A stretch of DNA of 64,000 bases from positions 1-64,000 of the forward strand of contig JASSUK010000010.1 in NCBI GenBank assembly GCA_031963045.1, in the 5' to 3' direction. Made by a program: the position numbers and the translations under genes. Source of the DNA: JASSUD01 sp031963045. GTDB taxonomy: Bacteria > Pseudomonadota > Gammaproteobacteria > Burkholderiales > Burkholderiaceae. Below, in pieces: positions 15,695-25,050 of this stretch; within the stretch, counting starts at the first letter, position 1, and the number at the start of each line of letters is the position of its first letter. The notes below the pieces were generated by a model. That model was not told the origin of the DNA. It made no database searches and saw only the letters and a list, made by a program, of their open reading frames with translations.

Positions 15695-18445
15695 ATGACA
15701 AACTTTATTCCAAGCACAGCGACTCGAACTTCTGTAGTACAAAAGCCTTTAGCACCTTCATTACCATTGCTGCCACCCGAAATACAAGAAAAAATACAAA
15801 AATATCTAGATCCCTTGGATTACAAGGCTTTCTATGAAGTGCTGACTAGGACTATTCATGGTGGCAAAGAAGTGGGATACCTTGAACAGAAATTACGCTT
15901 ACTGCTGCACAAAGTTCCCCAACTATATCGACACACTCTGATCAGATCAGATTCGACCTTACAAGCCTTTGCTGAAAACCAATTTCAGGCTCTATTGAAC
16001 TCAGGCCAGCCGGAGCAAGTGGTAGATAAGCCTAAACTCTTTCAATTGTTGTATTGGGTTGCTAAGCCAGAGGTTTGGAAATCTTTAACGGAGCGTATCC
16101 AACAGAAACCAGAGTTAGAGAAAAATCTATTGGACCGGATTGAACTTTCTAAGACAGCAACAAGCGAAGATCTTAAAGTTAAGGTAAGCGCGGCTAATGC
16201 GATGACGATATTGATCAGAGCGGGGGTGCGATTTAATGGAGCAGATTTAAAGGGAATCCAGATTCCAGGGGCAGATTTGAGTGAGGGCGAATTCGACCAT
16301 GCCCAGTTGCAAGGTGCAGATTTAACAGGGGCTAAACTTCGCAATGTATGGCTGCGCAATGCGAATTTAAGCGGTGCGCAAATGGATGCGGTACAGTTTG
16401 GCGAATGGCCTTTTCTCCAAGAAGAAAGCGAAGTGAGGATCTGTACATATTCACCCAATGGCAAATGGTGTGCCGTGGGTCTTAAGAGCGGTACGATCAG
16501 TTTATATAAAACTTCGAGCTGGGAAAAAATACAAACCTTAAGCGGCCTTACTTCGGGGATTTGTACCCTAGCGTTTTCACCGAACGGTAATCAGATTGCC
16601 TCGGTCACTGGAAACAATATCGTGCGGTTATGGTCCGTCCAAACCGGGGAGCTCATCCGCAGTTTACAGGGACATACCGATTACATTAATAGCATAGCGT
16701 ATTCGCCAACAGGTGATCAAATTGCCTCCTGCAGTGGGGACATTACGGTACGGCTATGGTCCGTCCAAACAGGGGAACTCATCCATACTTTACGTGGACA
16801 TACCAGTTTTATTTCTAACATAGCGTATTCGCCGACAGGCGATCAGATTGCCTCTAAGAGTAGCGACAATACCGTGCGGCTGTGGTTCGTTCAAACCGGA
16901 AAACTCGTCCATACTTTACGTGGGCATACCAATTTTATTAATAACATAGCGTATTCGCCGCAAGGCAATCAAATTGCCTCAGGCAGTAAGGACAATACAG
17001 TACGGCTGTGGTCTGTAGAAACGGGACGGTCCATCCATATCTTACGCGGACATAGCGATGAGGTAGAAAGCGTAGCGTATTCACCGACAGGCAATCAGAT
17101 TGCCTCGGGCAGTAAGGACGCTACCGTGCGACTGTGGTCTGTAGAAACGGGGCAGCTCATCCATATCTTACGCGGGCATACCAACACTATTTTGAACGTA
17201 GCGTATTCACCAACAGGCGATCAGATTGTCTCTTGCAGCCTGGACAGTACGATGCGATTGTGGTCCGCAGAAACCGGAGAGCTCGTCCAAACTATATTCG
17301 GACATACTCTTCCTGCTACTAACATCATATTTTCGCCGCAAGGTAATCCGATCACTTCTAGCGGTAATGACCATACCGTGCGGCTGTGGTCTGTAGAAAC
17401 CGGGCAGCGTGACCAAACCTTACGAGGACATAGCGATAGGGTTAAGAGCATAGCCTATTCGCCACAAGGCGATCAGATCGCTTCTGGCAGTTGGGACAAT
17501 ACCGTGCTGCTGTGGTCCGATGAAACGGGACAGTCTGGCCATATTTTGCGCGGACATACCAATAAAGTAGTAAGCGTAGTGTATTCGCCGCAAGGTGATC
17601 AAATAGCCTCTTGCAGTTGGGACCATACTGTACGACTGTGGTCGATAGCTGGAGAACTCATCCATACCTTAAGTGGACACAATCATAGAGTTTGGGGAGT
17701 AGCTTATTCGCCGCAAGGCAATCTGATAGCCTCTGGAAGTGAAGATAATACAGTGCGGTTGTGGTCCGCCCAAACCGGGGAACTCGTCCGTATCTTACTT
17801 GGGCATACCGACTTGATTCGGTGTGTAGCTTACTCGCCACAAGGCAATCAGATAGCCTCTGGCAGTATGGACACTACGGTGCTGCTATGGTCTGCAGAAA
17901 CAGGGCAGTCTATCCACACCTTAAGCGCACATACCGCCTTGGTTAGGGGAGTAGCCTATTCGCCACAAGGTGATCAAATCGCTTCTTGCAGCGATGACCA
18001 GACAGTACGGTTGTGGTCAGCAGAAACAGGGCAGCCTGGTCTCACTTTACGCGGACATACCGGTTCTGTGTATAGCTTGGCTTATTCTGCGCAAGGTGAT
18101 CAAATCGTCTCTTGTAGTGCGGACAAGACCGTGCGGCTCTGGGATGTTGAAACTGGTGAGTGTCAAGTAGTGATTCAACAGATTACAGAGAGGATCACGA
18201 ATATAGCCTGGAAAACAACCGCCGACGGGAGCTATTTGGTGACTGGCAGTGAAGATTCCTCGGTGCGCAAATGGCGGGTGATAGAAGAAAGCGGCCAATA
18301 TAAGGCGCTACTGTGCTGGAGTTCGGTGCAGACGGAACTTATGGTGACGAATACCTCAATCGAGGGCGCGCAAGGCTTAAGTTCTTTAAATCAAACGCTT
18401 TTGAAGCAGCGAGGCGCAGTTGGAGAACCGTCTTCGGTTACATAA
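15695..18445 (+). CDS. F-box-like / pentapeptide / WD40 repeat protein (FBXW-like), paralogue
   Basis: A 916-residue paralogue of 125-2848. I start at ATG 15695 because GAGGGA lies 4 bases upstream; the ATG at 15662 has no such site. Domains: Ser/Thr-rich leader; F-box-like LPPEIQEKIQKYLDPLDYKAF (about 26-48); helical region; pentapeptide block (PGADLSEG, QGADLTGAKL, NANLSGAQM; about 190-235); about 15 WD40 blades of 42 residues (about 240-870); tail GLSSLNQTLLKQRGAVGE. Many blades are nearly identical at the DNA level, as 126-base tandem units, suggesting recent expansion or gene conversion. It lies in opposite orientation between the 3' end of traC and trbI, so it appears inserted into a transfer operon as cargo. 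A role in hijacking host ubiquitin ligases is analogy only. Confidence 0.85.
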   Translation: MTNFIPSTATRTSVVQKPLAPSLPLLPPEIQEKIQKYLDPLDYKAFYEVLTRTIHGGKEVGYLEQKLRLLLHKVPQLYRHTLIRSDSTLQAFAENQFQALLNSGQPEQVVDKPKLFQLLYWVAKPEVWKSLTERIQQKPELEKNLLDRIELSKTATSEDLKVKVSAANAMTILIRAGVRFNGADLKGIQIPGADLSEGEFDHAQLQGADLTGAKLRNVWLRNANLSGAQMDAVQFGEWPFLQEESEVRICTYSPNGKWCAVGLKSGTISLYKTSSWEKIQTLSGLTSGICTLAFSPNGNQIASVTGNNIVRLWSVQTGELIRSLQGHTDYINSIAYSPTGDQIASCSGDITVRLWSVQTGELIHTLRGHTSFISNIAYSPTGDQIASKSSDNTVRLWFVQTGKLVHTLRGHTNFINNIAYSPQGNQIASGSKDNTVRLWSVETGRSIHILRGHSDEVESVAYSPTGNQIASGSKDATVRLWSVETGQLIHILRGHTNTILNVAYSPTGDQIVSCSLDSTMRLWSAETGELVQTIFGHTLPATNIIFSPQGNPITSSGNDHTVRLWSVETGQRDQTLRGHSDRVKSIAYSPQGDQIASGSWDNTVLLWSDETGQSGHILRGHTNKVVSVVYSPQGDQIASCSWDHTVRLWSIAGELIHTLSGHNHRVWGVAYSPQGNLIASGSEDNTVRLWSAQTGELVRILLGHTDLIRCVAYSPQGNQIASGSMDTTVLLWSAETGQSIHTLSAHTALVRGVAYSPQGDQIASCSDDQTVRLWSAETGQPGLTLRGHTGSVYSLAYSAQGDQIVSCSADKTVRLWDVETGECQVVIQQITERITNIAWKTTADGSYLVTGSEDSSVRKWRVIEESGQYKALLCWSSVQTELMVTNTSIEGAQGLSSLNQTLLKQRGAVGEPSSVT

Positions 18446-18476
18446 AAAAGTAGAAAGACTTTTTACATACTTGGCC

Positions 18477-19375
18477 TTATCTATTTGATCGACTTTCCAT
18501 CACTGCGCTAATGGCTTCAGAAACAGAGAGTCCGTTCTTCCTATGCTGATTAATTGTATACGCATCATCAGGGTGAGTGGAATACAACAATTTTTGAAAA
18601 TCGTTCACACTCAACCGTCCCACGCCAATTCCTGTTTTTGATTTAACAAAAATTTCTGAATACACCCCGCCAATCGTGTGTACGGTTTTTAAAAGGTGAA
18701 AGCCCCCTTCCGCTAACGCTAACCGACCACTACGTTTGACAGATTCGATGGCCTCTTCAGTTTGGCCCAATAAATACATATTCGCAGAATTCTCTGCTAC
18801 AGCTCTGCCTACAGGGTTCTCGTACAAATCATTAATGGATTGCGTCACAATCGCGACGGAAGCGCCGTACTTTCGGAACTTGCGATAGGCACGTTCGATA
18901 AAGACTGCTACTTTATTTTTCTTGCCTTCTTGAGAAGCGTTCAGCAGATCCCAGCCTTCTTCGATGATGACAATTTTCTTAAGGCTACGTTCACCTAAGT
19001 ACACTTCCCGCTGAATTTGATAAATCAATTGCAGTAATACGACTTGACGCAAATGCTTACGGCCTTGCAGATCATCCAGTTTGAGCACGGTAAACGCGCT
19101 TTGAAAACGCATCGTATTACGCCCAGAAAAATATCGCCCATAGCTACCGTAGCGTGTGAAAGGATAAAGTTGCGTACCTACATCCTGTATACGTTGATCT
19201 GCTTCGCTAAGACAGCGATTGGCGATATCATCGACGGTCATATCCTTCTCGTTCCCACGCCACAGCTCGCTCATTAACTGTTTGAGCTTCGCGGTTTGCC
19301 ATTCATCTAGCGCGTTTTCCTCTGAACAATGCATTTCAACTATTGGCGGAAGCAGATGCTTTTTTGAGAAGGCAC
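18477..19375 (-). pseudogene. traC: traC, C-terminal part (F-type VirB4-like ATPase)
   Basis: The C-terminal third of TraC, the cytoplasmic ATPase that powers F-type pilus assembly: LTVLKLDDLQGRKHLRQ-type segment, Walker B IVIIEEGWDLL (about residues 121-131 of the frame from ATG 19334), and SVAIVTQSINDLYEN. The frame stays open upstream of that ATG to about 19375 (HLLPPIVE, a normal TraC sequence) and then meets the AlbA_2-type pseudogene. The Walker A half, roughly 550 residues, is missing, so it cannot be active. It ends 32 bases from the convergent WD40 gene. Confidence 0.85.
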
Positions 19376-19899
19376 TTGCCTATAGCTAGCTTCTTTAGAC
19401 AAGACCAGTTTAAACGGATTGATAAACCCGCACTTCCTGTTATGGCTGTGCGAGAAGCATTGATCAATGCTATTTGCCATCGAGACTACGCGGATCGCTG
19501 ACGTTTTCTATATAAGAGGCTATATCGAAAAATGGGGAATTGGCACCAATAAAATGATCGATCTGTGCAAAATGGAAGGCATCCCAGATGCCTATATTTC
19601 AAGAGAACTTAGGAGGCTTGGCGGTTACTTTTAGATTTAAAACGCCTATCAGCCAAGATAACAGTGATCGTAATATTGAAGCGATGAATCTGAGACAGAA
19701 GATGATTGCGGAGTTTCTTAAAGAGGTAAAAACGGCTACTACAGGAGAGGTCTTAAATTACCTTGTTTCTATTAATATTCCTGCCTTCACACATAGAACC
19801 ATTTTAAGAGATTTAGGCCACTTGCAAACTATAGGCATCGTTAATTTAAAGGATCAAAAAAGGGGAAGAGTATGGATCTTCCAAGAGAACTCCTTATAA
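19348..19899 (+). pseudogene. AlbA_2/RecG-like ATP-binding regulator, internally deleted
   Basis: Two pieces of a putative transcriptional regulator of the AlbA_2 / HATPase_c_4 kind. The first frame reads VMAVREALINAICHRDYADR and then stops. The second, after a jump, reads GYIEKWGIGTNKMIDLC, GGLAVTFRF and a C-terminal winged-helix part (AFTHRTILRDLGHLQTIGIV). The conserved segment between HRDYA and the GYIE.WG.GT motif is missing and the frame is broken, so the gene is dead. It abuts the truncated traC. Confidence 0.75.
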
Positions 19900-20128
19900 A
19901 TTTTTGATACTTTCATCGTTTTTTGCCAGATTCCGACATTTTTGGACAATTTCAGACATTCGAGTGTCCATAAGCATCGCTCTCTTATAAGAAAGGGTAT
20001 TTCAATGCTCCCTTACCTTTACTCATGAATTATGAAAACTCAACATAGGTAAAGATAAAGGCTGCAGTGCCACCGCTTGTAGCGGCTCCCCCTGTGTCAC
20101 GATGCGATTGCAATCGGCAATAGTTGAT

Positions 20129-20347
20129 TTAAGCCAGGCTCCATCTGTACCGTAGTCTGTTTTTCTGCTGGTAACGAAGATGAAAGCGAAGAAGATATAG
20201 GCGCAGCTTTCTGTATAGGAACAGGGGCAGTGATGGCATATATTCGCGCAGCACGCTAGCGGGTACCACCGGGATAGCAGCTGCTCTCCTCTGCTCGATG
20301 GTGATCACTCCACACAGCACTATTGCGGCATAACGCAGGATGCTCAT
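20129..20347 (-). CDS. Hypothetical protein, possible transfer-operon remnant
   Basis: A 72-residue frame starting MSILRYAAIVLCGVI, which looks like a signal or membrane segment. The start ATG overlaps the stop of the frame at 20344-20589. Downstream of about residue 35 two other frames look more protein-like (PVPIQKAAPISSSLSS, then WLKSTIADCNRIVTQGEP), suggesting one or two frameshifts in a once longer exported protein. It lies upstream of traC in operon direction, where F-type systems carry traK, traB and traV, but I cannot match it to any of them. Confidence 0.3.
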   Translation of the reverse strand: MSILRYAAIVLCGVITIEQRRAAAIPVVPASVLREYMPSLPLFLYRKLRLYLLRFHLRYQQKNRLRYRWSLA

Positions 20348-20589
20348 ACTTTGCTCTGCCTCTCTTCTTCGCGTTTGCGTTGCTCAAGGATTTTTTGCCT
20401 GCGTGGTCTACCATCATAGGTATCAATAAAATCAATGAGTGGTAGATAGTGCGTAAGCGTCCGTCGGCACCATCTGTACAGTGAAAGGTAATTAAAAGAT
20501 TCTCCTGTATTTAAGGAGAAGTAAGCATGCAAGCATGGGAAGTTCTTTTTGTAATAGTGTGAAATAAGACGAAGTATTAGAAGAACCAA
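20344..20589 (-). CDS. Hypothetical protein, unrecognised
   Basis: An 81-residue frame ending in a very basic/acidic tail (RPRRQKILEQRKREEERQSKV). Its stop overlaps the start of the next frame, which argues for a real coding pair. No domain recognised. It could be a small protein of the decayed transfer operon. Confidence 0.3.
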   Translation of the reverse strand: MVLLILRLISHYYKKNFPCLHAYFSLNTGESFNYLSLYRWCRRTLTHYLPLIDFIDTYDGRPRRQKILEQRKREEERQSKV

Positions 20590-20824
20590 TGCCTTTGGTG
20601 ATAAGGCGGTGTACTTATTTCAAAAGCGTGTTTTTATAATTTTTAGAGCGTGCTGCGCCAGCATATAAAGCACTGAAACAGGCTGCTCTGCTTGTAAAGG
20701 TATACGCCTCATGGAGTTGCCCTGTTTTTGCTGACACTTAAGGGCTTCCATTTTTTGAGCAGTTCTTTAAATCCGTTCTCCCGGAGTTGGACGCCTGTCT
20801 GAATGTAGAGTCCGCGATTAGCTC

Positions 20825-23800
20825 CTAACTCACTTCGCATGAGCGTAATGATGACTCGCCTACCGCGCCGTGCTGCTGGAGAAGCAGTGTATTTACTCGG
20901 CTTAAGCCTTGCACGTTTTGGATAGAGGCCTCAGTCACTGTAAGCGCGGCATGCCTCGAACTCCAACACAGGCGCACCTGAACTTGATCCTTCTTTTCTA
21001 TTACCCGCCACAAGCGAACTGACCTATCTTTACAGCCGGTTACCAAATAATTGTCGTCGGAGTTGGAAATCTTTGTCCAGGCCACGCTCATAACTGTCCC
21101 GTAAAAACCCTGAATCACTGCACGACATTGCTTGGAGTCAACACTCCATAGCTTTACGGTACTATCCTCGCTGCTGGTAGCGATCAGCCGGCCATTGGGT
21201 GAATACTCCATGCTCCAAATCCGGCCCTTATGATCGGAAAAAGTGTAGAGGGGTTTAACGAATTGCACATTCCACAGCCGCACCGCCCCGTCGTCGCTGC
21301 CAGAGGCGAGCTGCTGACCATCGGGTGAATACGCCAGGCGCCAAACTGGGCTCTTATGATCGGGAAAAGTGTATAGGAGTTTATGGGATTGCACGTCCCA
21401 CAGCCGTACCGTTCCGTCTTTACTGCTGGAGGCGAGCTGCCGACCATTAGGAGAATACACCACGCTCAGAACTGGGCTCTTATGATCGGGAAAAGTGTAT
21501 AGGAGTTTATGGGATTGCGCGTCCCACAGCCGCACCGTCCCGTCTTCACTGCCAGAGGCGAGCTGCTGGCTGTTCTGGCCTGGCAAATACGCTACGCTCC
21601 AAATTCGGCCCTTATGAGGGGGGAAGGTGAAACTGAGCTTGCCGGTCTGCGTGTTCCACAGTTGCACCTTTCCGTCCATACCGCCGGAGGCGAGCTGCGC
21701 GCGATTGGGCGAATACACCACACTCTGAACCGGGCTACCATTATCGCTACCTAAAGTATGGATTTTTTTCCAGTTTGAGGTGTCATACACACTGATCGTA
21801 CCGTTAGCCAGACCAACAGCGCAGGTTTTTGTTTTGCCATCTAGTGGTGAATATGCACAGGAATTCACCGCACTCCCTTCTTTCAGATACGGCCATTCGC
21901 CAAACTGTACGCCGGCCATTTGCGCACCACTTAGATTGGCTTGACGCAACCATATCTTCCGAAGATGAGCCTTTCTTAAATCGGCTCCTTGCAACTGCGC
22001 ATGGTCGAATACGCCATCACTTAAATCTGCCCCGGGAATCTGGATTCCCTGGAAGTCTTTTCCGTTAAACTGCACACCTGCTTTGACCAATATAGTGATC
22101 GCATTGGCCGCGACTTTCCGCACGGTCTTATCAGTTTTGGAGCGCTCAATAATCTTGAAAAGCTGATTCTTAAATGTGGACTCTTGTTCTACCCGCTCAG
22201 TCAGCCACTGCACCACACCCAGATCACAAACCCAATGTTTGGGAGCTAACGATACATCTTTCTGCATTCGAGCTGGAGGAACAGGTTGGTCTTCAAAACT
22301 ATAGGTTGAAGCATCACTATCACGACGAGAGCGGGTTTTCGGTGCCATGCACGCATCGAATGACTCGAAGAGCGAGCGTGCCGCAAAATATTCCAGCAGT
22401 GATTTATGAATAAAGCGGTATTGATTGCCGTTTCGATTCAGTGGCCAGGCTTCTCGCAGCAGTTGCTTTTCTTCTTCTCTGCCGAAAAAAGCGTTCTTCC
22501 AATTTCCCTTATCTTTGCGCGACGAATAGTTGATCACCGGATTACCCGCATTATCTGTATACAGATGCACCGCTAAGTCTTGCGCAAATGCGATGCCGTG
22601 CTGTGCCAAGCCATCATCGGACAATTCTCTAAAAACCTCTCTTTTGGTCCCCGTTAAATTCTGCGTGCTTAAGCGCTGCTCGTTGCGCTCGAACCATAGT
22701 CGGACGAATTGGTCATACAGGTCCATGCGTAACTGGATGGCACTTCGCGCTTCCACCTCATTTTCCAAGTATGGCAAAGCTTCTAATACCACGCGCAGCA
22801 AAAATGGTTTACTGACCAAGTCTTGTAAATTCAGTTCTTTGATGTTGTCTTGATATTGTTGTACCGTCCAGTCTGTTGCGTTGTGCTGAACATATTTTTC
22901 TAGATACTGATTGCGCTCTACTTCTGAAAATGGCTCGATCACGACTTCTTGAAAGGACGGGGCCTCGCCCGGTCGAATTGGATTCGGTTGAAAACGGCTT
23001 CGATAGTCCTGCCCTAGATATTCGCTGCGGCAACTGATGACCATGTGGCCCTGCCAGCCGCCGGACTGGTTGATGGAATTGCTCAGATACAGATTCTGGG
23101 TCTGCCGAATCTCATCATAGCCGTCCAAAATAAAGACGAATTTTTGTTTCTCTTTCTTTAAGGTCTGAATCTGAAATTCTGACAGCCCTCTTTTCTTTAA
23201 CGCTTTGGGAATCAGATCGTGCTCAGGCTTATCCATACTCGCCAAAGAAATAAAGAGCGGAATCGCATCGGGTTCTTTTTTCTTGTCCCATAATTGCTTT
23301 TCGAGGACGCGGTTGAAGGTGGTTTTTCCCGCCCCGGAGTTCCCCGTTAACAAGATCACGTGTTTATCTTTTAGAAAGTCTTGAACCTGGGGTAAGAGGT
23401 TAAAGGTGTCGGTTGCAGACAGATGCACTTTGCCGCGCGCTTCAACATAGAGCTCTCGGGTTTCCTTAAACGCTTCATCTTGTTCCAGGGCATCAAAGTA
23501 TTGCGCCTTTAGGGCAGCGCGAGGATCTGCATGGAGTGTCAGGAGATGCTCCTGCGCTTGCCGTACTGTGGAGGCTAGCTCACGGTGCAGCTCTACCTCT
23601 ATCTCACCGAAGATACAATCCAATCGCTCGGCAAATTCAAGCGCTTTGGGCGCTGACTGTGCATCCTTTAAATCAGCAATAAAATAGCTATACCCTTCCC
23701 AAAACTTGTCAAAGAGTATCTTTGCCTCACGATTGCGCGTCAAAAGCCGCTCTATCAGTTTAAACATTGTCCAATGGCGGCTTTGATTGGGATACATTTC

Positions 23801-24961
23801 TTTGCCTTCTTCAAACCGAGGAATATCTTCAATACGTACCGTCGTCGTTTCTATAAACTCCTTAAGGCATTGCTGATAGCTGTCCTGAGTTAAGGAGATG
23901 GGGATAATGCCATGTTGACTTTCCAGCTTTTTTCTTCGAATTTGCAAGAAAGCAATTTCTGTCAAGACGTGATGGAACCCTGCGCTATAAGGCTCTTCTT
24001 GTGAAAATGCTTCGACCACCCGACGAATTGCCCCATCGTTTTGTTGCTCACAGGCTCTGTGGTAGGCTTCTTCTAGCTTGCTACAGTAATCTGCATAGTA
24101 TTGCCCGTTTTCTCCCCATTTCTTGAGGTAATTGCCCAATACCTCGGAACAACACACGATGACCTTGTTTACAGGCTTGCTATTACCCAGCCCAGTCGGT
24201 AATAAACAGAGCTGGTTGGTTAAAATGTTCTCTATGCTTCTATCATCTGCAGGCGTGCTAAAACATGGCTGACCCGTTGGCGTTTGATCGGAATACAGGT
24301 TGAGTTTGAGGGTAGATAATTTTTCGATAAAATATTTTGACGTTGATGCGTTAGCCTGACTGTGTTCACGGGTGTCATGTGCATACACAAGAAAGAGGCT
24401 AGGCGATTCCTTCGAGATATCTAAACGCTTTAGCGTCAGTAGGGTTTTGGTAAACAGATAATCGACTAAAGCGCTTTTTTCATCAATGCCTTGGGGCGCT
24501 GCCTGCCTACCAGACCTTTCAAAGGAGAGATGCGCCATGGAGGCTTCGGATGCTCGCCTTTGGCCCAACCTGCGTAGCTTATCCGCAGCGTTCGCATGCC
24601 CCCATTCGTTGGCTTTTTTGTAACTCGCCTGCGCTTTGTCAGGGTTGCCCAATTCCTCCAAGAGTTCCGCACGCTCGAAATAGACTTCAGCGATGCGCTG
24701 CCGCAATTCATCTTCTTCGGCTGTCTGGGGGGTACGGGCTTGGCTTAAAGCACTTTTTACCTCTGATAACGCAGGAGCCAGTTGGCGCGCGCCTGCGATA
24801 TATTCGAATGTTACTTCTGCCTTGTCATAAAAGACTAAGGCCCACTTGAGGTCCAACGTCGTTTTTTGCAGACGAGCCTGAGCCAGATAGCTCTGCGCCA
24901 ATGCCTGAGCTTGATTAAATATCAGAGTTTGGGAAACAGAGCTACCTAACTTCATCAACAT
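20825..24961 (-). CDS. NLR-like protein: TPR, TIR/SEFIR-like, NACHT, pentapeptide, WD40
   Basis: A 1378-residue STAND NTPase. TPR-like helices (about 85-130) precede a region (about 188-290) with LFLVYAHD, LNLYSDQ and NKVIVCCSEVLGNYL, the strand pattern of a TIR or SEFIR fold. NACHT follows: Walker A GNSGAGKTT (540-548), Walker B FILDGYDEI (610-618), VISCRSEY (641-648), then FIHKSLLEYFAA (850-861). The C-terminal third copies the two FBXW-like proteins: AANAITILVKAGVQF linker, pentapeptide block (about 975-1015), seven WD40 blades and tail GLSRVNTLLLQQHGAVGE. Ligand sensing by the propeller, ATP-driven assembly and N-terminal signalling are the family norm. In bacteria such proteins are often antiphage; host interaction is the alternative. 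The frame is intact, with AGGA just before the ATG; the second ATG at 24955 is also possible. Confidence 0.85.
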   Translation of the reverse strand: MLMKLGSSVSQTLIFNQAQALAQSYLAQARLQKTTLDLKWALVFYDKAEVTFEYIAGARQLAPALSEVKSALSQARTPQTAEEDELRQRIAEVYFERAELLEELGNPDKAQASYKKANEWGHANAADKLRRLGQRRASEASMAHLSFERSGRQAAPQGIDEKSALVDYLFTKTLLTLKRLDISKESPSLFLVYAHDTREHSQANASTSKYFIEKLSTLKLNLYSDQTPTGQPCFSTPADDRSIENILTNQLCLLPTGLGNSKPVNKVIVCCSEVLGNYLKKWGENGQYYADYCSKLEEAYHRACEQQNDGAIRRVVEAFSQEEPYSAGFHHVLTEIAFLQIRRKKLESQHGIIPISLTQDSYQQCLKEFIETTTVRIEDIPRFEEGKEMYPNQSRHWTMFKLIERLLTRNREAKILFDKFWEGYSYFIADLKDAQSAPKALEFAERLDCIFGEIEVELHRELASTVRQAQEHLLTLHADPRAALKAQYFDALEQDEAFKETRELYVEARGKVHLSATDTFNLLPQVQDFLKDKHVILLTGNSGAGKTTFNRVLEKQLWDKKKEPDAIPLFISLASMDKPEHDLIPKALKKRGLSEFQIQTLKKEKQKFVFILDGYDEIRQTQNLYLSNSINQSGGWQGHMVISCRSEYLGQDYRSRFQPNPIRPGEAPSFQEVVIEPFSEVERNQYLEKYVQHNATDWTVQQYQDNIKELNLQDLVSKPFLLRVVLEALPYLENEVEARSAIQLRMDLYDQFVRLWFERNEQRLSTQNLTGTKREVFRELSDDGLAQHGIAFAQDLAVHLYTDNAGNPVINYSSRKDKGNWKNAFFGREEEKQLLREAWPLNRNGNQYRFIHKSLLEYFAARSLFESFDACMAPKTRSRRDSDASTYSFEDQPVPPARMQKDVSLAPKHWVCDLGVVQWLTERVEQESTFKNQLFKIIERSKTDKTVRKVAANAITILVKAGVQFNGKDFQGIQIPGADLSDGVFDHAQLQGADLRKAHLRKIWLRQANLSGAQMAGVQFGEWPYLKEGSAVNSCAYSPLDGKTKTCAVGLANGTISVYDTSNWKKIHTLGSDNGSPVQSVVYSPNRAQLASGGMDGKVQLWNTQTGKLSFTFPPHKGRIWSVAYLPGQNSQQLASGSEDGTVRLWDAQSHKLLYTFPDHKSPVLSVVYSPNGRQLASSSKDGTVRLWDVQSHKLLYTFPDHKSPVWRLAYSPDGQQLASGSDDGAVRLWNVQFVKPLYTFSDHKGRIWSMEYSPNGRLIATSSEDSTVKLWSVDSKQCRAVIQGFYGTVMSVAWTKISNSDDNYLVTGCKDRSVRLWRVIEKKDQVQVRLCWSSRHAALTVTEASIQNVQGLSRVNTLLLQQHGAVGESSLRSCEVS

Positions 24962-25050
24962 TCGTCCTGTATTGATTGGTTCTGCTCAGGCAATGGCCGC
25001 GTGCATTCGCTGGATTTACATGACCGTACAACGCTGATGCCGCGTCGCTT

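Noticed and set aside
16042..18298. Several short frames overlapping the second WD40 gene; repeats that might suggest a CRISPR array
   Set aside because: The periodicity is 126 bases and coding, matching WD40 blades. CRISPR repeats are 23-50 bases with unrelated spacers.
19900..20000. GACATT-containing repeats that might be IS ends
   Set aside because: The motifs are irregular, do not match the repeats at 25-64 and have no paired partner in the window.
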